A stretch of DNA of 64,000 nucleotides. Source: Serinus canaria (Eukaryota; Chordata; Aves; Passeriformes; Fringillidae). The stretch lies in contig NC_066317.1 in NCBI RefSeq assembly GCF_022539315.1, forward strand, positions 43,122,435 through 43,186,434, given 5' to 3'. This document shows positions 51,558 through 64,000 of the stretch, piece by piece. The position numbers and the translations under genes are program-made. Positions within the stretch are counted from its first letter, which is position 1, and each line of letters begins with the position of its first letter. The notes below the pieces were generated by a model, which saw only the letters and a list, made by a program, of their open reading frames with translations, had not been told where the DNA came from and ran no database searches.

Positions 51558-53430
51558 ATTTTTTAACTAAATTGTTTTGAAAATGCCTTTGAAAATTATG
51601 AGCAAAATTTTCTGACCAGTACTCTGTACCAAAACCAGTTTATTTATGTCATATGACTTACTTGTATAAGTCTGGAATATAATCAGAGGCCTTTTTTTTG
51701 GTTTTGGGAGTTTGGTGTTTTTTTGTCACTTATGCAATAATTTTTTTAAAAAATTAAATGCTAGTAATAGAGGAAAAAATTCACACTATATGGAAGAGTT
51801 AGATGTTAGAGACAAATAACAGCAATAATTAAACAGACCAGCATGCAGCTATTTAGTTTGTTTGTTTTTTGCTTTTGTTTTCAGCAAATAAAAGAAACCC
51901 TTAGATATATGTAACTAAAGAAAAAACCCTCAGAATCTGCAGCTAAAATGTCATCCCATCATTTGGCCACACTGTCCAGGCTTTTCAGAGAAGTCTTATG
52001 ACTGTGATCTTACAGGTAATAAGAAGGGAAAACATAGACAAATTCTGTAAAAAAAACATAAGAAATGTGTTTGTTGTGTGATCCTTCTATATGTGTGAAG
52101 ATCTCAAGAAAATGGCATGAAAACAGGAAAAACTTCATGGAAAAGATTAAATTAAAGATTTTCTCATTGGTTTGTTCCTTTTTTTCCTTGTTGATTTTGG
52201 AACAGAATTTTAGCTGACTTCCAGGAAGATATTTTTCTTACTGTGGTTCATACATTGACCAGTTTCTTAAAGAGCACATGGAAAGGGAAATTGGAATGAA
52301 ATATTAGCTATTTCAAGAAATATATATAAAATGTCCATGATGTTAATAATCTGTGAATGATTTCTCTTTGGCTAACATTAAGCTACAACATGATAGTGTC
52401 ATCTACTAAAGTCTTCCCTTGTTTTGTAAGTGAATAATGCAGAAAAAACTCATTATTTAAAATAAAAATACTTGGAAGAAGAGATTTAATTTTTCCAATC
52501 AGTTAGGCCAGTAAATCTATTACAGTTTAATATAGAAATTTTCGTTAGAAGTTTTATGTGTAAATAACCTGCTGAACAATGTGGAATTATTCATTCAAAA
52601 ATTAGGGGTAGTAACAAAGCTAACTTCTCAAATATATCACTGTCTAGTTTTCTGTAGCTTAGGCATGTTTGATTCATTTTTTATATTCATGTAATTTCAT
52701 GTTTATGCTACTACCTTCCTTTGGCTTAAGTCACATCAAAAATTTTGACATCCTTAAAAAAATTAACCTACTCAGTAGGAGACTCCCCTTTTTTCCTTTT
52801 TTTTTTTTTTAACACTTACATGGATGTGTTTTAGAGTAGATTACTCAAAATCAATTCTTTTATAAAATGATAGAAGGAATTTTGTGATTGCAGCTGAGTG
52901 TGTTAAGCAATGTAGACCAGAACATGTAGAGCATCACATTTGTTATCAAAACACCACAGGCTGTTTTCAGAAATTAATATCAAAATAACTGTAAAAATCC
53001 CTCTGAAATCTGATAAGGCCTTTACACCAATTATAAAATTATGCCCTGTACAACATTTTTAAAATTGCCTATCTGAAAGTTATTGCTGATTACTTCTGTT
53101 TTTATGATTTTCCATTAAAAGCTTCATTCTCATGATTTACTATTTACTTCCACTTCTGAACTTTGATATAACTCATTTGAGCAAAGAAAAAATTAATCCA
53201 AGATCTGAGTTATAGTTTTCAATATTGGATTTAAGGTTTGGCTCATTCTAGGGTCACTTGAAGTAGTATCTGGGCTGGATTCTGCAATCAAAAATCCTAC
53301 CTCTTGGGGTGGTAGGCAAGGACAAAGTGAAGAAAGGGCATTTGTGGTCAAAAAAGTGGCAGAGTCTTCATTTGAGTTTTGTAACTTTGCTTTTTTATTA
53401 TAAAAGTTTCAGAGATAGCCCATGGTATTA
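51558..53430. repeat. tandem duplication, copy 1 (1,873 bp)
   Basis: This 1,873-base unit is followed directly, in the same orientation, by a second copy. The start ATTTTTTAACTAAATTG at 51558 recurs at 53431 and the end GCCCATGGTATTA at 53418-53430 recurs at 55291-55303, both at an offset of 1,873. The unit is AT-rich and non-coding. It contains a T14 run and several GTTTGTTT stretches and matches no repeat family known to me. It has no target-site duplication, inverted ends or poly(A) of its own, so it looks like a segmental tandem duplication and not a transposition. Confidence 0.97.
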
Positions 53431-55303
53431 ATTTTTTAACTAAATTGTTTTGAAAATGCCTTTGAAAATCATGAGCAAAATTTTCTGACCAGTACTCTGT
53501 ACCAAAACCAGTTTATTTATGTCATATGACTTATTTGTATAAGTCTGGAATATAATCAGAGGCGGTTTTTTTGGTTTTGGGAGTTTGGGGTTTTTTTGTC
53601 ACTTATGCAATAAATTTTTTTAAAAATTAAATGCTAGTAATAGAGGAAAAAATTCACACTATATGGAAGAGTTAGATGTTAGAGACAAATAACAGCAATA
53701 ATTAAACAGACCAGCATGCAGCTATTTAGTTTGTTTGTTTTTTGCTTTTGTTTTCAGCAAATAAAAGAAACCCTTAGATATATGTAACTAAAGAAAAAAC
53801 CCTCAGAATCTGCAGCTAAAATGTCATCCCATCATTTGGCCACACTGTCCAGGCTTTTCAGAGAAGTCTTATGACTGTGATCTTACAGGTAATAAGAAGG
53901 GAAAACATAGACAAATTCTGTAAAAAAAACATAAGAAATGTGTTTGTTGTGTGATCCTTCTATATGTGTGAAGATCTCAAGAAAATGGCATGAAAACAGG
54001 AAAAACTTCATGGAAAAGATTAAATTAAAGATTTTCTCATTGGTTTGTTCCTTTTTTTCCTTGTTGATTTTGGAACAGAATTTTAGCTGACTTCCAGGAA
54101 GATATTTTTCTTACTGTGGTTCATACATTGACCAGTTTCTTAAAGAGCACATGGAAAGGGAAATTGGAATGAAATATTAGCTATTTCAAGAAATATATAT
54201 AAAATGTCCATGATGTTAATAATCTGTGAATGATTTCTCTTTGGCTAACATTAAGCTACAACATGATAGTGTCATCTACTAAAGTCTTCCCTTGTTTTGT
54301 AAGTGAATAATGCAGAAAAAACTCATTATTTAAAATAAAAATACTTGGAAGAAGAGATTTAATTTTTCCAATCAGTTAGGCCAGTAAATCTATTACAGTT
54401 TAATATAGAAATTTTCGTTAGAAGTTTTATGTGTAAATAACCTGCTGAACAATGTGGAATTATTCATTCAAAAATTAGGGGTAGTAACAAAGCTAACTTC
54501 TCAAATATATCACTGTCTAGTTTTCTGTAGCTTAGGCATGTTTGATTCATTTTTTATATTCATGTAATTTCATGTTTATGCTACTACCTTCCTTTGGCTT
54601 AAGTCACATCAAAAATTTTGACATCCTTAAAAAAATTAACCTACTCAGTAGGAGACTCCCCTTTTTTCCTTTTTTTTTTTTTAACACTTACATGGATGTG
54701 TTTTAGAGTAGATTACTCAAAATCAATTCTTTTATAAAATGATAGAAGGAATTTTGTGATTGCAGCTGAGTGTGTTAAGCAATGTAGACCAGAACATGTA
54801 GAGCATCACATTTGTTATCAAAACACCACAGGCTGTTTTCAGAAATTAATATCAAAATAACTGTAAAAATCCCTCTGAAATCTGATAAGGCCTTTACACC
54901 AATTATAAAATTATGCCCTGTACAACATTTTTAAAATTGCCTATCTGAAAGTTATTGCTGATTACTTCTGTTTTTATGATTTTCCATTAAAAGCTTCATT
55001 CTCATGATTTACTATTTACTTCCACTTCTGAACTTTGATATAACTCATTTGAGCAAAGAAAAAATTAATCCAAGATCTGAGTTATAGTTTTCAATATTGG
55101 ATTTAAGGTTTGGCTCATTCTAGGGTCACTTGAGGTAGTATCTGGCGCTGGATTCTGCAATCAAAAATCCTACCTCTTGGGGTGGTAGGCAAGGACAAAG
55201 TGAAGAAAGGGCATTTGTGGTCAAAAAAGTGGCAGAGTCTTCATTTGAGTTTTGTAACTTTGCTTTTTTATTATAAAAGTTTTAGAGATAGCCCATGGTA
55301 TTA
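53431..55303. repeat. tandem duplication, copy 2 (1,873 bp)
   Basis: This is the second head-to-tail copy of the unit at 51558-53430. By eye I count about ten substitutions and two single-base length differences. The T14 run of copy 1 is T13 here (about 54670-54682), and one C is inserted at about 55146 (GGCGCTGG against GGGCTGG). From about 53634 to 55133 the only difference I find is the T run. Substitutions cluster in the first 200 and last 170 bases. Confidence 0.97.
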
Positions 55304-57867
55304 CTTTTTTTAAGTGTTATTTTTTTTTTTGTTAGGGAGACTATGCAAACACTAATATTCATGGTATGATTAATGAAGGCTGTTGAATGTTTTGCATAGA
55401 AGCAAATCTCTAGTCATAATCTTATTTTGGTTTCATACTTTCCTCAGTAACTAATGAGTAATGTTAAATTATCAGTTTTAATGGAATTTTGTGAATTTTA
55501 AGCTTTCCTTTCAGATTAATCAGTTGTGAAGCCTATCTCTGTGCTTGGTTTTATATTAACTTTTTCTTCAAAATTTTCATGTTAGAGAAGTTTTCATATT
55601 ACTTGGCTTTGTGCAACTCAATGTTTTGTTAGTCTAGCCCAAAAGTTAGTACCTGACACTTGGATTTCCTAATATGCAAGAGAGTTTATAACAGGTTTTT
55701 TCTTTTTTTTCTCTCTGTATTTTACAAGAACTTTATTTAATGAAGAAGTATAGGCTAATCACAGACTGAATAAAACAGATAATATTAAGTTGCTGAATGC
55801 CACTTTAGTACTTCAGTTTTCTTGGTGGAAATCTATGTATAATTAAAAGCAGATCAATGTGACTCTTAGAGTACTTTGAATAGAGAATTTTATCTTCAAA
55901 ACATAGGAGAGAAAGGGAATAATTCTTACACAGAAATGGGGTACTTCATGTCCTCTCTGGATTGCTTATAGAAATGTTTTATTGACAAGTTAGAGAAATT
56001 ATAACAATTGGTCAGTAATTTGTTTCTATGGTTCTCAGTTTATTTCTGGGCTTGCTAGATGCTATAAATGTCTGACTGGAGTTTTGTTCATCAGAGTGAA
56101 AATTCAGCCTACTGGTTGCTCATTCTTCAGCAAATGAACTTGAAAAGCAGAAGGGAAATTCGTGCTCAGTACAGGTGATATGAATATGATTAGTTCTAGC
56201 TTTGAAATCAATGGATCTACTGCTGGAATGTACTGACTTTTCTTTAATTGCTATGGTTTGTGTGACACATTTGCCCTGCAGTTAGGTGCTGTAAGGCAAA
56301 AAGTTTTCCCAGTGACCTTGGAAATCAAAGCCAGGGTTTACCTGCTGTGTGCCCACAGCAAGAGGAGAGGAAGGAACCTCTGGAGCCAAGGTGTGGGTAA
56401 TGTGAGATCTGGGGCTGATCACTGCTAGGCACTGAGCATGAGGTGGGATAGTCATAAAAGCTGCATTTCTAAGTTTCTGTGGGAGTGCCAAATAAGTAGC
56501 TGTGCAACAGCCTGGATATATTTAATTTTAATTCCGCTTATATGATGAATTAAATTTCATCAGAATAAAATATCAGCTGTTTGTGTAACAAATTATGTGT
56601 TTATGTTATATTACACTTTAATGATTTTGTGATTACTCTGACAGCTGCTTTCCCACAATTAGTCCCACATTAATGTCAATGCAATCTGCTCACATCATTT
56701 GCTCCTTTTTTTTCCCTCAAATCGTTGAGCATTTCCCCTGCTTTGTTCCACATTTCACATTTGAATTATCAGAATTACTCAAAATCTTTATTGATGTTTG
56801 GAAGTTCCTTACAATATTTTTGATTACAGTTCCCTTAATAGTATTAATGCCCATTAAAACATTTAAATTTCACTTAACAGTAAAATAGGTAATAATTTGC
56901 AATAAATTTGCAAAAACTCCTGAAATCAGTATCCTTTTTCCCAGTGAATATTTATGTCAAGCTTTTATTTCTTAAATACTTTGTGTCTTCTATATCATAT
57001 TAAATGTTTTTATGCTTCCAGTGTCATTTCAGACAAGATGGCTACATTTTTTTTAAGTTATGTTTGTAAAGATTTTAGCTTATCAAGGTTTTTCAATTGA
57101 CTACCTATGTGGTGTTCTCTTTAATGACATAAAATATATAGATGTTAATTGCTTAGACTAGAAAATCTTTCTCTTTACTTGGGCTGAGGCAGGAGATATA
57201 AGACATGATTGCTTGCATCTAGAGAGCAGATTGCAGTTTATGTTTCCCTGATCAGTTCCCACTTTCCTCCATCTGTGTCTAATTAAGGAAATTATAAATT
57301 AGTTACAATAGTTTGAAATTATGTTCTGAATTGAGTTCTGGGCAATGACATAATTTACACAAGGGAAGAATCATTAAATACCTTCAGAAAAGGTTATGGA
57401 AACCTTAGATGTTATAACATTATCTGACTTATATGAATCATATTTCATTTTATGACTCTCATTCTTTGATTTGATGAACAGCATATGTCTAGCTTACAAT
57501 GAAAGGTATGTGGCTGTGATTTGGTTTTCTAGTTAGTTTTCTTTTGTTCAGACATTATTCTTCAGCTTTACAAAGATGAGACAGGAGGACTTCATATCAG
57601 CAAAGTAAAAAAAACTACTGACCCCTGCTTTTTACAATTGCAATAATATAATTCTGTTCTCAGTGCTCAAAGTATAGAAACCAAGTATTTATCTCTGTAT
57701 CAGAAAAACCTCAGCACTTCAGATTCTATTCAGATGTCTAAAGATAATCTTGCAGAAGTTAATAGGAAATCTTTTGGATAAACCTCTGTTTTAAGAGATT
57801 CATTTGCTTATTGCAATTAAGGATGCTTTTATGAGTAAAATGCCTTATCTAGAACTGGGGTTTTTTT

Positions 57868-57903
<36 letters not shown>

Positions 57904-60900
57904 TCTTTAAGCTGCAACAGTTGCCAAATTTCTGTTGGTGAATTACAGTGCTGCATTTATGTTGGCTTTCACCTGGTTTTAGAAAATAGAATTGTAGTCC
58001 TAGTAAAGGAATATTAGTTTCTACCAAGTACACATTTGTTAGAAGAATCTTGGGAAGACTTCTTGATTTTAATCATGCTGCCATTGTTAAGAAACAAATA
58101 AGGTCACATCACTCAAAACAGGTAAACTTACCATGTATTTAGGGTGCTAAAAACATTTAGTATTCAATTAATACTGGTTTGATTGATGGGTGATGCAATA
58201 TGGATGTATTTTCAAGAAATGTTTGAATGAGGCATAACTGTAAGATACCTTCCATCAGTGAGAGATGCAAATAATAAAAATGGAAACTTAAAGCAGTGAT
58301 TGAAAATTTGCATGTAGTGAAAAAAATGAAGCTTACAGAAGGAGGAATACTCAAAATAGTATTGAAAGGGAAATGGTAGGAAGATGTCAACTACAAAGAT
58401 CTTTACAGAGAAAGACTATTTGATAAAGTCTTGGACAATAAGGATGATTCCTTAGAGATTTCTAGAAAGTGTGAAAATAAATAGATCTAGATGAGTTTGG
58501 AAAAAAAAATCAAATAAATATCCAAGAGCATATGGGAACCTGTTCTGGTGTCACTGAGAGTCATAGCCTGCGTGGATGATAGCTGCAAAGATGTGGGACA
58601 GTGATGAGCAAGCACCCCTCTTTTATTGCTTTGCCTGAAGTTATTTTATCCTTCCGTAAAAAGCTTGTATATCATGGAAATGTAAACATTTCAGATAAGA
58701 TTCAAGTGAAAAGCAGATGGTAAATATGAATTCAAACTCAAAACCACATATCAGTGTTTCTTATTTATTCCTATATTTGCTATTTTGTTTCTATACATTT
58801 ACTTTTTACAGTATATTGTGCATACAGTATATTTATATGCAAACTGTCATTTTAGTACAAATTTTATTTGTATTTTTCTTCAGAACTGAGAAAAGTTTAT
58901 TTTAATAGATATATTTTGAGGTATATTAAGGCTACTAATATCTTTTTCTTGCTGTTTTGGTTTGCTCCAGTATTCAACTTCATTAGTTCAATTGTATTTG
59001 TACTCATGCATATAGGCATTTGTTGCAAAATGATGATGTGAGAGAAGCATAATTTCTCTGAAAGGTTCATGTTTTGTTGGTGGACACCAAGGGATACTTT
59101 CAGAGTGCAAAAAAATCCCACCCTAGAGCTATCAAGGTACTTATTGTCTGCTACTGTAATAGAGAAAGCTTTCACTACAAAGTACCTGCCTGTCTGAGAA
59201 CTCATTGGAATGACTGAATTGCAGTGCTGAGCTAGATGTGAGCACACTTGGTGTGTGTGTAGCTCTGGAGTGCTTCTTCTCTCTTGGTGGAATTGGCTTT
59301 TTGTACTCCTAGGAGGAATACTGTAAAGTTCTTGCTCGTAGTGCACTGCTCTCTTTCTGGTATATTGTACCCAATATACATGTTCATATCAATGTACCAG
59401 ATATATATACCTGGTTTATTGTACATATTGTACATACATTTACACTGGCTGATTAGCATACCTGAGGAGCAGAACTACTTTATATTTGTGTCGTGGAAAA
59501 TATTTAACTTTCACCTCTTAGAACTTTGAACTCTGCTCGTTGTTTCTGTGTAGATGGGAACACAGCTAACTCTGCAATACAAAGCAACAGAATGTTCAGT
59601 AGTAATTGATGTATTTTCAATCAGATAGTTGGTGATTAGTATTATTTATTTAGAAGTAGTAAATTTGCCTTTTAATTATGTACGCTGAGAAAACTGAATA
59701 TTGCAAGTAGGTAAAGGAAATGAACACTGAATGAAGAGCTGCTAGCTTTTAATTATGCAAATGAGCACCACTGTAGAAGAATTATTTAGTAATCTTTTTG
59801 TGCTTAGAATTGCAAAACTATCTCCATGATTGTGTTTAAAACAAATGAATCTGGATTTGTATAACTTCTTTTCTGTAGATATTTGTGGTTAATGAGATTG
59901 AACAGAAGTATCAGTAGTCTTAAGAGACTCTATGTAATGTTCAGTGGCTCAGGGTTGTAGAACTGAAATATTGCAGCCAATATTATTCTTGTAGGGGATA
60001 CTATTATATAGCAATGTAATACTTAAGAAACAGCAATTACCTATTTCTTCTGATTTTTTAATATTGTGTTTTTATTAAATGTTTTATCAATTTTTAATGG
60101 CTGAATATTTTTTTATTCTCATTCTGCTGAAGAGTCCAGTTGAATATCAAAGCTATGACTCTTCCCAGGTGGTCTAGTTTTCATTGTCTCTCTCTCTCTA
60201 GCTCTTGGAAAGCTCTTGCTTTCTATTTTTTTTTTTTTGTCTCCAGTTAATTTTACAGCCTAGTGCTACTCTTGCTGGCTAAGTGCTTAGTGCTATGACA
60301 CTGACTCAATGAGGAAATTATAAGCTAATTTATAGTCTCTTCCCATCAGCCTAAAAGTGTAACTGAGCTTCAGTAATGCTAGCAGGCAGTAAGAAGTGTA
60401 TTTTTAAAATCCAGTGGGGGAAAAACCAAGGAATTAAAAGCCCAGAAAAAAATATTATGACAGAAGGATAAATGTTGAATAAAATGAGTTTAGAAAATTG
60501 TTCAGGAGCAGTGAACATCCTTTCCCAGCCAGGGAAGGAGCAGGGAGTTAGGTGAAAGAACGTTGTCCATCACTCCCAACTTTGGCTGAGCTTTCATTTT
60601 CTGAGTGAGACCTCTTGACTTTCTAAGTCTAAAAGTCAAATTATGCCCTACCTAACAATACTCAGAGGCCCACATGTGTTTCCCAATACTGAAGGCCTGG
60701 TAGCTATTGAAAAATAGGGCCATCAGCACAATCCAATAGTGAAATTCATGCTTGCATTTAGGTCTGGGCAAGGAAATTGAGTCTTGTGGTTGGAAAAAGG
60801 AATTGGCTGTGCTGCTAGTTCTTGCACCCATGAAGAAATAAACCATTCTTCACTGTCCCAAATGCTGATCATTCTTCAATTTCTATTTTGATTTTCATTA

Positions 60901-63900
60901 TCATTTATTCTCATAAATTCTAAGACATGAAACTCCAACAGGGTTGGAAAAAAACTAGCTGTAAAATATTTCTTCTGCCTTCAGATTTAAAAAACAACAT
61001 GGGCATAGTTTGCACCAAATATTGAGATTTTTTCATGCTTTTGCTGCAGGATTAATCATCAGCAACATGCTTATTCTCCTGCTGCTATTTGGAGGAAGGC
61101 AAACATAGCATTGATATATTCTGCTCATTATCTTCTTGAGGTATAGGATAAAGAAAAGTGTGAGGAAAAGGTTGTAATTTTGATAGTTCAAATTGAATTG
61201 AGAAAAAAATGCTCAGTCTCAAGAAATAAATTTAGAACTATAGACGTAATTCTATCTCTTTGCTTCATTCACTTCTACTTGGAGATTTACTAATTGGGAG
61301 ACTGGCAAATGAGTGGCTTTAGTCAGCCTTTGCAATGTGGAAAAATTAAGATAGAAAATGTTTCTTCTAGCAATTGTGTGTTTTACAAGGTAAAATTAAA
61401 GACTGGAATAGTTAGTGGGAAAAAGAAAAAGTTTCTAGTTTAAAGGGGTACAATATAAGAAATACAATGTGTAATTATTTTACAGCAGAAGGATATCATT
61501 ACAGGATATTTGGTGTGCTGCCTATTGAAGCTGTGGGTAGTTGAAGATAGCTTAAACAGTTTCTGTTTGCCTCTTCTAGTTTAGGATTCACAAATTTCTC
61601 CTTTCAGCAGAAGCACATGCTTATGAAAAGTAAGAGAAATAATGTCATTTTTAAAATCTCATTAGCTCAAAGACCAAAACCAAATTAAAATATCTGTGAA
61701 TGATACAAAAAAAAACCCCAAAACAAAACAAAAAAGCCACAGAGAAACCACTGGAATAAAACCCCCACATTTCCCACAGGACTTTCAATTATGCATAATC
61801 TTATCATCAGAACTTTACTGCTCCTGTAAATATGCATATGTAGTTTGGCTTTAGGGATTTTTTTCATATATGCAAAATAAAAGTCACAGCTGCATCTAAA
61901 GGGATGTTGTTTACTTAAGGTTAGCTTTTCTTTTGAAAGGCTTATGGTGGAGAAATGTAAAAGTTAATAAATTCTTGCTGTTGCAGTTGGTTGCTGAGGA
62001 ATTTAAAAAAATCCCGTTTCTCTGCTGCATAGCTTTTATGTCAAATTTTTATTAATGTGCATTACAGTATGGTAAAATCTTCTGCTAGTTACCAGCTCCA
62101 GATATAAAAGTAAACATATTTTCAAATTTGAAAAGCCTAAGAAGTTTGTGTATGTTTTGCTGTGTTAGGGTGGGTATTTTGGGGGATGTGGTCTCTGTTA
62201 GGTTTGCTGGGGTTTTTTTGTTTGTACGTTTGGTTGGTTGCAGTTTTTTTGGTAATTCCTTTAACTAGCCTGAACTATCTTGATATTTCAATATAACCCA
62301 GACCTCAGAATTCAGGAAATCATCCTCTTTCATTGATGTTTCTCTTGCAGTTCAAGGACAAAAGTAATACTAAGGAGTACAGCTATAAGATCCAAACTGA
62401 GTATGTGGTTCATTAATGTGTCCCAGAGTGCTGATTAATTTCTTTTAAATTTCTCCCAAATTCACTGTCAGAGTAGAGCTTTATTTCATGGTTGAGGATA
62501 AATTACTTGCCACTGCTTTATAAGCAACATATTCCTGAAATTTGCCAGCACCTTTTTCCCAGTTTCCTGTTTAACTCTTCATCAGGTATTTGAGGAGCCT
62601 TAAAATGTTTTCATAACTTTGGAATTGTTAAACTGGTTTTCTACTTTTTTTTTTTCTTACTTTTTTAGTTTCTTTGCAACACTCACCATCTAATTGGAAT
62701 AAAGTTAGACTGTTATATAAAATATTACTATTTAAATGGCTGAAATAAAAGTCACCAAGTTATTTAAGTCAAAATATCTTCATACTGTGTATGTTAACTA
62801 TTTATGATTTGTTACAACCACTTATGCTTTTATAACTTCTTGGTCACACCTCTGGAAATTGTTATTGACAAAGCTAAATCCTTTGTTCTCCATTAGTCAG
62901 CCAAGATTTGTTCATGACTTGGAATCTCCATAAAGTGGATTGTGCTGTTTTGAAAAAATTCAGAAGTTTGTGTATTATTTAGTATATTTTCTTTTCAATT
63001 GGCTAAACAAGTTATAAAATACAGAGAAGCTAAAAGCACAGAGATTTCTGGAATTTGCTATTAATTATTGAATTGTTGACTTCTTTTTTTCCTGTATTAT
63101 TATTATTTCAGTTACCTTCACATAAAAAAATGTTTCATAAAATTGTGGGTTTTTTTCCCACTTCATTTTGAATTTTGAAGGACTAATAACTCCAGATATA
63201 ATGTGCATTGAGGTAAAATTTGACACTGAAGAACCTACTTCAAACATAATTTTTAAAATTTGAGAATTTTGTGATTTGAAGGACTGAATGTATTCTCAGT
63301 TAAGAAAAAAAAAATTACTCTGAAATTCCTCTTTGCCTACAAAGCAAACACACCTGAAATATATTAAATACAATGTAAAAGAGAATTTATTTGATACCTC
63401 TCTGAATTCTGTCCAAGAAGGAGGGGAAAGTAAAAATTAAAAGGAAAAAAGCTGAAATAACTTATCTTGTCTGCTGATGCAAGAGAGAAGCCCAAGATCA
63501 GCCTATGCATCAATTAAATCCTATAAAAGTTTAACCATTGCTATGCAGGACATTTAATTTCAGGCCACTGTGAAACGTTGTGTTGGAACTGGGAGATATA
63601 TTGCTATTTAACTACAAGTATCTTCATAGATATGCATGATTTCAGAAGTGGAATTTATTAGGGTAGGATTCTACCTTGAACTTGAGGTCTGCATTGTATT
63701 TTCTGGAATAGGAGAGGATGCAAGAAGAATGCTCTGAAGGTCTTAGTGGTAATGATAAACAAATAGTACAAACACATTTCTGGAAAGTAGAGTCCAAAAA
63801 GTTACTTCTGAAATCTGGGATGTTCCAAAATTATGATGATTCTGGGGAGACTTCACTAACTTCTTGAAAAGATACAGTGTTTTAAGATCTTTAATTTGTC

Positions 63901-64000
63901 ATATTTTATGGTGTTATTTTAGTAAATGTTGAATTTAAAAATATATTGTACATATTGTATTGGGTTTAAATATTACCATTTTTGGGAATCTAAACCATGA
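55304..64000. other. AT-rich non-coding DNA with long T tracts
   Basis: No gene, CR1 or LTR is recognised. Open frames reach 149 codons (58897-59346, minus) without recognisable domains. A somewhat GC-richer patch at 56280-56470 was examined and gave no identification. An octamer motif ATGCAAAT lies at 59755-59762. Confidence 0.5.
57861..57898. repeat. long poly(T), T8-C-T29
   Basis: Eight T, one C, then 29 uninterrupted T, the longest homopolymer in the window. On the minus strand this is a poly(A) following AGATTT, but I see no AATAAA within 40 bases before it, so a retrocopy tail is not supported. Confidence 0.92.

Noticed and set aside
55130..55146. let-7-like TGAGGTAGTATCT in copy 2 of the duplication
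   Set aside because: The match stops after about 11 bases, copy 1 has TGAAGTAGT at the same place, and there is no pairing arm for a precursor hairpin.
58897..59346. 149-codon minus-strand open frame
   Set aside because: No recognisable domain, and its C-terminal part is AT-driven Lys/Ile/Leu sequence.

Overview
The window looks like a piece of a bird nuclear genome. It is strongly AT-rich throughout and has no bacterial-style gene packing. Its recognisable repeats are avian: 5'-truncated CR1 LINE copies ending in the usual TTCTATGAT-like tail, and two isolated LTRs of endogenous retroviruses. One of these (about 40.37-40.92 kb) matches a widespread avian, especially passerine, LTR type that I know from established genome annotation. 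The species cannot be named from this sequence alone.

I see no complete protein-coding gene, no rRNA or tRNA and no CRISPR. The open frames on both strands are short (longest about 173 codons), scattered, and without recognisable domains. Several of the longer ones lie inside LTRs, CR1 copies or GT/T-rich low-complexity DNA. The window is best read as a gene desert or the inside of very long introns. The only exon-like candidate is a short signal-peptide-type reading frame followed by a good splice donor at 8.76-8.84 kb, and it is weak.

Layout: 0-7.5 kb is unannotated AT-rich DNA with a poly(A)-tailed retrocopy-like block ending at 2145. 7.48-8.02 kb is an unusually GC-rich island. 8.76 kb holds the candidate first exon. 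14.68-15.13 kb is a probable solo LTR on the minus strand, with a CR1 tail remnant just after it. 16.0-16.74 kb has a 15-bp tandem repeat and GT-rich DNA. 25.4-26.56 kb is a cluster of three CR1 copies (two minus, one plus). 31.09-31.55 kb and 39.3-39.56 kb are further CR1 copies. 40.37-40.92 kb is the second solo LTR. 42.66-42.93 kb holds (TA)n and (TG)n microsatellites. 51.56-55.30 kb is a head-to-tail tandem duplication of a 1,873-bp unit. 55.3-64 kb is again plain AT-rich DNA with long T tracts.

The most striking feature is the 1,873-bp tandem duplication. About 1.5 kb in the middle of the two copies is identical except for one T in a homopolymer, while nearly all substitutions lie in the outer few hundred bases. 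This points to a very recent duplication, gene conversion, or an assembly artefact. No new multi-gene system is visible.
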